From DATFKA01 sp042095835 (GTDB taxonomy: Bacteria; Bacteroidota; Bacteroidia; Chitinophagales; Saprospiraceae), in the NCBI GenBank assembly GCA_042095835.1, contig JBELML010000032.1, positions 1-47,711 on the forward strand: a DNA stretch of 47,711 nt, given 5' to 3'. Both the position numbers and the translations under genes were made by a program. Each line of letters begins with the position of its first letter. The first letter of the stretch is position 1. The notes under the pieces were generated by a model, which saw nothing but the letters and a program-made list of their open reading frames with translations, was not told the origin of the DNA and did no database searches. Positions 42,013 through 47,711 of the stretch are shown in pieces.

Positions 42013-42603
42013 ATGCGGAAGTTGTACCTACTACTGTTGCTTCTTTTGCCTGTACTTTCCCTTAGAGCGGATGATTTATTCAAAGGATATATCATCACCC
42101 TCAATGGGTATCATTTGACTGGTCAAATTGGTGAAATCTATTTAGCCGAGGATCAGCGCCAAGTCGTTTTTGTCAATGACTTCGGCACCCCTTATATGAT
42201 CAGCCCTCAATTGATTGCAGGTTTTGCTTACGCCAATGGTGACGAGCTCGTCACCTTTCAGTCTATCTTCCTCAATAAAAAATGGGCATTCCTGGAAATT
42301 GTCAAACAGGGCGAAGGGCTAAAACTCCTGCGTGCACCCAAAGAATCTATTGAAGTCTTTATCGATGAGTTTGGACTCAACTCCCAAAAGGTGAAATCCA
42401 ACGAAGTCTTTATACAGCTACGAAAACGCAAACCAGAGCGCATCCGGCGTATCGGCTTTAGAAAACAAGTATCGCAGATGCTCTCCAGGCGTGCTCCCAA
42501 TTTGGCCAAGAAGATTGGTGACAAAGGCTATCGATACAATGATTTGGATAAGATTTGTGAGGAATACCTAGAAGAATTTAAGACGACACGGTTTATTCTA
42601 TAA
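42013..42603 (+). CDS. Hypothetical secreted protein
   Basis: A 196-residue protein with a signal peptide ('LYLLLLLLLPVLSLRADD'). The mature part begins 'LFKGYIITLNGYHLTGQIGEIYLA', a small beta barrel-like start, and ends in a basic helical region 'RKRKPERIRRIGFRKQVSQML'. I recognise no named family. It precedes gcvP by 152 bases on the same strand but gcvP seems to have its own promoter. Confidence 0.6.
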   Translation: MRKLYLLLLLLLPVLSLRADDLFKGYIITLNGYHLTGQIGEIYLAEDQRQVVFVNDFGTPYMISPQLIAGFAYANGDELVTFQSIFLNKKWAFLEIVKQGEGLKLLRAPKESIEVFIDEFGLNSQKVKSNEVFIQLRKRKPERIRRIGFRKQVSQMLSRRAPNLAKKIGDKGYRYNDLDKICEEYLEEFKTTRFIL

Positions 42604-42684
42604 AAGACGGAGGTATTTTACAGTCGATTTACATTAAATCACAAGTCTGCTTAACCTTTCAGCTGGAAGAATGTTAGAAAATCG

Positions 42685-42692
42685 TACTTTTG
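42685..42692 (+). promoter_or_regulatory. -7 promoter box of gcvP
   Basis: TACTTTTG fits the Bacteroidota -7 consensus and lies 63 bases before the start codon at 42756. No glycine riboswitch is apparent in the leader. Confidence 0.4.
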
Positions 42693-42755
42693 TGCTTTCT
42701 TATTGAAAGTTCAGAAAGCTCTTTTTTCCTTAACCAAATTAGGGTATACTTTAGT

Positions 42756-45638
42756 ATGAGTAACATCACCTTCTACGACCAATTTGAGAAAAGACATATT
42801 GGTCCTAATGCTTCCGAAGTCGAAGCGATGCTGAAAACAATTGGCGCTTCCTCCTTAGATCAATTAATCGAAGAGACCGTGCCTGCGAATATCCGGTCTA
42901 ATAAAGAAATGGATATTCCTGCCGCCATCTCTGAATATGAATATCTAAGAGAACTACGCTCGACTGCCGCCTTGAACAAGGTATTTAAGTCCTACATTGG
43001 TTTAGGATATTATAATACGATCACGCCGTCTGTTATTGCGCGCAACATCTTTCATAATCCTGGCTGGTATACTCAGTACACACCTTATCAGGCAGAGATT
43101 GCCCAAGGTCGCCTAGAAGCCTTGCTCAATTTCCAGACCATGGTAAGCGACCTGACAGGACTGCCCATTGCTAATGCCTCCTTGCTCGATGAAGGTACCG
43201 CTGCGGCGGAGGCCATGTCTATGTTTTATAGCTTAAAAAATAAGCGTAACAAAGGAGAAGCTTTCAATAAATTCCTCGTATCCGATAAGGTGTATCCGCA
43301 GACCTTAGACATCTTGCTGACTAGAGCCGAACCGCTGGATATCGAAGTGGTCGTAGCAGATACGGCTACAATGGAATTCGACGAGCGCACCTTTGGTCTA
43401 CTCCTCCAATATCCAGCTGGTGATGGTAGTGTAGAGGATTATAGGGCCCTTACGGAAAAAGCTAAAGCCAATGACCTCTATGTAACGGTAGCGGCTGACC
43501 TATTAGCATTGACCCTCTTGACTCCTCCAGGAGAATGGGGCGCCGATGCTGTAGTGGGCAATACGCAGCGCTTGGGTGTTCCAATGGGTTTTGGTGGACC
43601 TCATGCTGCTTATTTTGCTACACAAGAAGCTTATAAAAGACAAATTCCAGGGCGGATCATCGGTGTATCTACAGATCACCGTGGCCAGCCGGCTTTGCGT
43701 ATGGCGCTACAGACCCGGGAGCAACATATCCGCAGAGAAAAAGCCACCTCCAATATATGTACCGCCCAAGCCTTATTGGCGATCATGGCCGGTATGTATG
43801 CTGTGTACCACGGAGCAGATGGCCTAAAAGCCATTGCGACACGCGTGCATCAGTTGACCCAAATTTTAGCAGCCAATTTGAAAGCACTTGGCTACGAAAT
43901 CAATACCGATCACTACTTCGATACGCTTTCTGTGCGAGCAGATCAGGTACTACAAGATAAACTCTGCCTAGTATCAATGGTAGAAGAAGTCAATTTCTAC
44001 TACACAGGCGAAAATGTACAAATTAGTATTGACGAAACGACCCTACTTAGTGATGTAGAGCAGATTGTCAAGGTTTTTGCGCAAGCACAGGATAAAAATT
44101 ATAGCTTTAACAGCGATTTATCTGCTGGCACTTCCGTTCCTGAAGTGCTCCAAAGATCAAGCGAATACCTTACGCATCCGGTATTTAGTTCCTACCAAAC
44201 GGAGTCTAAAATGATGCGCTATATCAAAAGATTGGAAAACAAAGACCTTTCTTTGATGCATTCCATGATTCCACTTGGTAGCTGTACGATGAAGCTGAAT
44301 GCTGCCACCGAATTAATGCCGGTCAGTTGGCCAGCATTTGCAGATTTACATCCATTTGCACCCATTGATCAAGCAGCTGGCTATAAAAAAATATTCACCG
44401 AACTAGAAAAATGGTTGAGTGAAGCAACCGGTTTTGCCGCTTGTTCTCTACAACCCAACTCTGGCGCACAAGGGGAATACTCTGGTCTATTGACTATCCG
44501 AGCTTATCATCTAGCCAATGGAGATCACCATAGAAATATTGCGCTTATTCCCTCTTCTGCACACGGTACGAATCCGGCTAGTGCGGTCATGGCCGGCATG
44601 AAAGTAGTGGTGGTCAAATGTGATGATCAAGGAAATATTGACCTCGATGATCTGAAAGAAAAAGCGGAAGCAAATAGTGCTAATTTAGCAGCTTTAATGG
44701 TGACCTATCCATCTACCCACGGCGTGTTTGAGGTAGCCATCAAAGAAATCTGCGATTTGATCCACGAACATGGTGGAAAGGTGTACATGGATGGAGCCAA
44801 TATGAATGCTCAGGTTGGATTGACCAGTCCAGGTGCGATCCATGCAGATGTTTGTCACCTCAATTTACACAAGACCTTTGCTATCCCACACGGTGGTGGT
44901 GGTCCTGGTATGGGTCCTATCTGTGTCAACGAGAGTTTGGCGCCTTTCCTACCTAAACATGGGATGGCCAGAACAGGCGGCGATCAAGGTATCAAAGCGG
45001 TTTCTTCAGCCCCTTGGGGTAGTGCAAGTATCCTGCTGATTTCCTATGCCTACATCAAGATGTTGGGCAAAGATGGAATCACTAATGCCACCATCTACGC
45101 TATTCTGAATGCCAACTATATCAAAACAAGGCTAGAAGATGCCTATCCAGTTTTATATGCTGGTGAGAAAGGCCGCTCTGCCCACGAGTTGATCCTGGAT
45201 TTGAGACCCTATAAATCATTTGTCAGTGCCGAAGATGTTGCGAAACGTTTGATGGATTATGGCTTCCATGCCCCTACGCTTTCCTTCCCTGTTGCAGGTA
45301 CGATCATGATCGAACCAACAGAAAGTGAAAGCCAAGATGAGTTAGATCGATTCTGCGATGCCATGCTAGGTATTAAAAAAGAAATCGACGAGATTGCCAG
45401 TGGTGCAGCCGATCCAGTATCTAATGTTTTGCATAATGCACCACATACCATAGACTTAGCGACGGGTGACGATTGGTCCTACCCTTACTCCAGAGAAAAG
45501 GCCGTCTATCCACTACCCTATCTCAGAGAAGGCTTCAAGTTTTGGCCAAGTGTCTCGAGGATCGATAATAGCAAAGGAGACCGCAACCTCATTTGTACTT
45601 GTCCTCCTTTGGAGGCTTATGAGACTGAGGGAGTTTAG
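42756..45638 (+). CDS. gcvP: Glycine dehydrogenase (decarboxylating), P-protein
   Basis: 960 residues from the ATG at 42756, where 'ITFYDQFEKRHIGPNASEVEAML' matches the usual P-protein start; 22 residues upstream in frame are leader. It is the fused single-chain form. The N-terminal half shows 'YNTITPSVIARNIFHNPGWYTQYTPYQAEIAQGRLEAL'-type sequence and the C-terminal half holds the PLP lysine in 'NLHKTFAIPHGGGGPGMGPI'. It decarboxylates glycine and passes the aminomethyl group to the H-protein lipoamide. The other cleavage-system genes are not in the window. A strong hairpin follows. Confidence 0.96.
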   Translation: MSNITFYDQFEKRHIGPNASEVEAMLKTIGASSLDQLIEETVPANIRSNKEMDIPAAISEYEYLRELRSTAALNKVFKSYIGLGYYNTITPSVIARNIFHNPGWYTQYTPYQAEIAQGRLEALLNFQTMVSDLTGLPIANASLLDEGTAAAEAMSMFYSLKNKRNKGEAFNKFLVSDKVYPQTLDILLTRAEPLDIEVVVADTATMEFDERTFGLLLQYPAGDGSVEDYRALTEKAKANDLYVTVAADLLALTLLTPPGEWGADAVVGNTQRLGVPMGFGGPHAAYFATQEAYKRQIPGRIIGVSTDHRGQPALRMALQTREQHIRREKATSNICTAQALLAIMAGMYAVYHGADGLKAIATRVHQLTQILAANLKALGYEINTDHYFDTLSVRADQVLQDKLCLVSMVEEVNFYYTGENVQISIDETTLLSDVEQIVKVFAQAQDKNYSFNSDLSAGTSVPEVLQRSSEYLTHPVFSSYQTESKMMRYIKRLENKDLSLMHSMIPLGSCTMKLNAATELMPVSWPAFADLHPFAPIDQAAGYKKIFTELEKWLSEATGFAACSLQPNSGAQGEYSGLLTIRAYHLANGDHHRNIALIPSSAHGTNPASAVMAGMKVVVVKCDDQGNIDLDDLKEKAEANSANLAALMVTYPSTHGVFEVAIKEICDLIHEHGGKVYMDGANMNAQVGLTSPGAIHADVCHLNLHKTFAIPHGGGGPGMGPICVNESLAPFLPKHGMARTGGDQGIKAVSSAPWGSASILLISYAYIKMLGKDGITNATIYAILNANYIKTRLEDAYPVLYAGEKGRSAHELILDLRPYKSFVSAEDVAKRLMDYGFHAPTLSFPVAGTIMIEPTESESQDELDRFCDAMLGIKKEIDEIASGAADPVSNVLHNAPHTIDLATGDDWSYPYSREKAVYPLPYLREGFKFWPSVSRIDNSKGDRNLICTCPPLEAYETEGV

Positions 45639-45643
45639 GAGTT

Positions 45644-45674
45644 TAGCGGATGAAATCGAAGATTTCATTCGCTA
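45644..45674 (+). terminator. Hairpin behind gcvP
   Basis: TAGCGGATGAAATC pairs with GATTTCATTCGCTA (one G-T pair) around a 3-nt loop, six bases after the stop codon. No T run follows, so it may be a transcript-end stabiliser rather than a classical terminator. Confidence 0.5.
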
Positions 45675-45710
45675 ATAACACACCACATCAAAACATCACT
45701 ACATCATCAC

Positions 45711-46676
45711 ATGATCATAGTTACCGGAGCCGCTGGATTTATTGGAAGTTGTACCGTAGGTATGCTCAACCACGCTGGGTTGGAGGATATCGTGATAGTC
45801 GATGAATTTTCTCGCTTGGATAAAGTACCCAATCTTGAAAATAAGACGTATAGTTTACAAATCGAGCGGTCTCAATTCCCGGGCTGGTTGTGGGAGCATT
45901 TCTATGAAGTGGACTTTATTTATCACTTGGGTGCTCGAACAGATACCACCGAAAAGGATCACTTCATTTTCGAAGAACTGAACTTGGGTTATAGCAAAGC
46001 GATCTGGGAGATGTGCAGTCAACACCAGATCCCGCTGGTCTATGCTAGTAGTGCTGCTACCTATGGCTTGGGAGAATTGGGTTATCAAGATAGTCACAAA
46101 GTCATCCATGATTTAAAGCCATTAAATCCTTATGGAGAATCGAAAAATAATTTCGACATCTGGGCTTTAAAGCAATCGGAGCAACCACCATTTTGGGCAG
46201 GCCTGAAGTTTTTTAACGTCTATGGTCCCAATGAGTATCACAAAGGCCGTATGGCTTCGGTCATCTTCCACACTGCACGACAAATCAAAGCAACCGGTGG
46301 CATGAAGCTATTCCGCTCTCACCGCGAAGATTATGCCGATGGTGCTCAGAGTCGGGATTTTATTTATGTCAAAGATGTCTTGTCCATTCTGGAGTTTTTC
46401 TACCAAAACCGCCAAGAGAGTGGCTTGTATAATGTCGGTACAGGGCAGGCTAGATCATTTTGGGATTTAGCGAGCAACACCTTCAAATCGATGGGCTTGG
46501 AGCCTAATATTTCTTTTATCGACACACCAGTTGATATCCGAGATACCTATCAATATTTCACCGAGGCAGACATGTCTAAATTGAAATCTATTGGCTATAA
46601 AAAGCCTTTCTATTCCCTAGAAGAAGGCATTGACGATTATGTGAAAGCTTATTTATTGGAAGAGACCATTTTCTAA
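45711..46676 (+). CDS. hldD: ADP-L-glycero-D-manno-heptose 6-epimerase
   Basis: A 321-residue short-chain dehydrogenase. The NADP motif is 'VTGAAGFIGS', the catalytic pair is Y141/K145 in 'NPYGESK', and HldD-specific segments are 'HLGARTDTTEKD', 'FFNVYGPNEYHKGRMASVIFH' and 'SRDFIYVKDV'. It epimerises ADP-D-glycero-manno-heptose at C6, the last step of the heptose precursor of lipopolysaccharide core. It stands alone after gcvP; other heptose genes are absent from the window. Length and motifs are complete. Confidence 0.93.
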   Translation: MIIVTGAAGFIGSCTVGMLNHAGLEDIVIVDEFSRLDKVPNLENKTYSLQIERSQFPGWLWEHFYEVDFIYHLGARTDTTEKDHFIFEELNLGYSKAIWEMCSQHQIPLVYASSAATYGLGELGYQDSHKVIHDLKPLNPYGESKNNFDIWALKQSEQPPFWAGLKFFNVYGPNEYHKGRMASVIFHTARQIKATGGMKLFRSHREDYADGAQSRDFIYVKDVLSILEFFYQNRQESGLYNVGTGQARSFWDLASNTFKSMGLEPNISFIDTPVDIRDTYQYFTEADMSKLKSIGYKKPFYSLEEGIDDYVKAYLLEETIF

Positions 46677-46713
46677 GTACACGATTAGCGGGTCTTATTA
46701 ATACCATCTCTTG

Positions 46714-46928
46714 TTAGCTATCCTGATCGCCTCTCAATTTTAGATAATTTAAGGGAGACATTACTGATATTATTGAATTGCGGTAGTCTTTTACGTTCCG
46801 TGTTATGATTAACTCTATACCTTCAATGGTCATAGCTAAGGAGTATTGGAAAGAATCTTCATATGAGGTTCTCTATCTGTAAAGAAGTCAATCACCACGT
46901 CTGAATCAATAAATATTTTAGACGCCAT
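46714..46928 (-). pseudogene. PIN-domain toxin remnant with internal deletion
   Basis: The ATG at 46928 starts 'MASKIFIDSDVVIDFFTDREPH', the N-terminus of a VapC-like PIN toxin with the first catalytic Asp. After about 30 codons the frame ends (TAG, 46836-46838). In another frame the C-terminus of a PIN protein appears: 'FQYSLAMTIEGIELIITRNVKDYRNS', with the typical T-R-N-x-K-D-Y. The middle (some 60 residues) is missing, so the toxin cannot be active. It overlaps the antitoxin stop by 11 bases, as in intact modules. Confidence 0.7.
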
Positions 46929-47300
46929 ATTTTTTTGATAATTCTTCCGTCAGGATTTTCTGATAATCAATTACTTCCTCGGTCTTAATGATACCTCGTA
47001 ATCTTCGAATTCTTGGTGAAAGTTAGGGCAAACGCACCAAAAAATTACCCTGCAATTTTTTATAATTCCTACTGAAACCCCAATTCAAACCCGCTCTAGC
47101 ATCTTCATTTTTGTCATTCGATACAAAAACGAAGCAAAAAAATCTTGCCTAGCCAAACTCGTTCCACTCAAACAGTGCCTAGGCGGCATCCCGCACTTCG
47201 CTTATCACCTTTTTCACACTTAATTTCGAGTAATAAGCATTTCTTTTTAAGTTTTTATTTTAATGCGTTTGCCCTTGGTGAAAGTTAGTTTTGTGTTCAT
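46918..47300 (-). pseudogene. Antitoxin remnant (DUF6364-like) interrupted by an inserted element
   Basis: The ATG at 47300 gives 'MNTKLTF', a typical antitoxin start. The C-terminal part, 'LSPRIRRLRGIIKTEEVIDYQKIL...', ends at 46918 and overlaps the toxin start. Between them lie a 247-bp element with terminal inverted repeats, and about 50 codons of the normal antitoxin are absent. The promoter side has an inverted repeat ACGTGTT/AACACGT (47318-47346) around a TATTTTTG -7 box (47338-47331), a likely old autoregulatory operator. Confidence 0.6.
47012..47288. mobile_element. 247-bp MITE-like element with flanking direct repeats
   Basis: The core (47027-47273) begins with GGCAAACGCA and ends with TGCGTTTGCC, a perfect 10-bp terminal inverted repeat, with A/T-rich similarity continuing inside. 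It is flanked by identical 15-bp direct repeats CTTGGTGAAAGTTAG (47012-47026 and 47274-47288), consistent with a target-site duplication. It encodes no protein. An internal hairpin AAAAAATT/AATTTTTT lies at 47039-47061. The family of the mobilising transposase is unknown. Confidence 0.6.
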
Positions 47301-47441
47301 TTTTTTTGCTAAAAAATACGTGTTTAAAACCAAAAATACAACACGTGTAAAGGCAGGTGGCCCATTTGCTAAAGCAGCGCCCAAGACTAACTGAGCCCAG
47401 TTGGAAAAACGCTACCGCAAGATAGAAAGTAGAAGTAAAGG

Positions 47442-47470
47442 AGGTAGGATTTATAATTATTCCCCTACCT
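47442..47470 (-). terminator. Hairpin behind the right-edge gene
   Basis: AGGTAGG and CCTACCT form a 7-bp stem eight bases after the stop codon of the right-edge gene. The loop is 15 nt and no T run follows, so it is only a candidate. Confidence 0.3.
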
Positions 47471-47477
47471 TATATAC

Positions 47478-47711
47478 TTAAATCGGATTCAAACCAGCAT
47501 AAAAAATAAGGTACCATTCGCCATCAACTTTGGAGAATCGGCGCTGCATTTCATATCCACCAGACTCGTGTTGGAGCTTCTCAACAATGAGGTCCTCTCC
47601 AAGCGGATATAAGCTTCTTTTAAAACCCGTTTCTTCTAAATCAATCGCTTGATTGATTACCCAATTGTCTTTTGTCCAGCGAAAATCATCATTGTATTCC
47701 GGATCGTTGGC
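47478..47711 (-). CDS. C-terminal part of a hypothetical protein (partial)
   Basis: The minus frame is open from the right edge for 77 codons to a TAA at 47478. The text is protein-like: 'DDFRWTKDNWVINQAIDL', 'GFKRSLYPLGEDLIVEKL', 'GYEMQRRFSKVDGEWYLIFYAGLNP'. The ending 'RRFSKVDGEWYL' resembles small secreted Bacteroidota proteins of the DUF4348 kind, in which the last strand carries this motif. The start is outside the window, so length and signal cannot be judged. Confidence 0.6.
   Translation of the reverse strand, partial: ANDPEYNDDFRWTKDNWVINQAIDLEETGFKRSLYPLGEDLIVEKLQHESGGYEMQRRFSKVDGEWYLIFYAGLNPI

Noticed and set aside
42604..42755. Glycine riboswitch before gcvP
   Set aside because: The leader lacks the paired aptamer helices and conserved purine-rich cores; only a -7 promoter match was kept.

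Overview
The window looks like a chromosomal piece of a Bacteroidota bacterium, probably Saprospiria (Lewinella/Haliscomenobacter-like); that placement is my inference. The signs are a type IX secretion C-terminal domain, a DUF4293 membrane protein, OstA- and BatE-type proteins, many lipoproteins with an acidic stretch after the lipid cysteine, a tRNA without encoded CCA, and promoter matches to the Bacteroidota -7 box TAnnTTTG. Genes lie on both strands in short operons.

Positions 1-28,350 are mostly housekeeping: a T9SS cargo end, a TetR regulator, a DUF1080 protein, a threonine/serine dehydratase, a BatE-like TPR/SH3 protein, an OstA/LptA-like protein, an amino-acid oxidase, an ExbB-X-ExbD-ExbD energy-transduction operon behind tRNA-Ser(GGA), TatD, RNase H, peptide deformylase and RuvX. 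A glucosaminidase-like protein that lacks its catalytic Glu is divergent to a LexA-like repressor. A three-gene glycosyltransferase operon, a beta-helix lipoprotein, a Gfo/Idh/MocA oxidoreductase, a BASS-family transporter, a Uma2-family protein and an RND pump follow. The right end (42,000-47,711) carries gcvP, hldD, a wrecked PIN toxin-antitoxin locus with a small element inserted in it, and the 3' end of a further gene.

The unusual part is 28,400-41,750. Here an RND/membrane-fusion-protein set is interrupted and flanked by AT-rich cassettes that point outward. Three cassettes begin with the same promoter module: three or four tandem 10-bp repeats (consensus GGTGCAAAGT, one per helical turn) whose last copy sits exactly 19 bp before a -7-like box, that is, at the -33 position. 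A conserved leader box of about 33 nt (core AGGCGGATWCYGAAAAGCCT) follows. In two cassettes the first gene is a 76-77 residue secreted Cys-rich peptide with mature N-terminus Gly-Cys. Behind come lipoproteins of beta-propeller type (DUF4221 / 6-bladed propeller-like) and one FISUMP-domain lipoprotein. The third module has lost its peptide gene. A small helix-turn-helix gene next to the cassettes is a candidate regulator. I read this as a co-regulated multi-copy system of secreted peptide plus surface lipoproteins; its function is unknown to me.

Other signals: two copies of a structured intergenic repeat (430-553 and 15,394-15,553), a 247-bp element with 10-bp terminal inverted repeats inside an antitoxin gene, a lipoprotein gene split by one in-frame TAA, and a decayed reading frame at 3,434-3,682.
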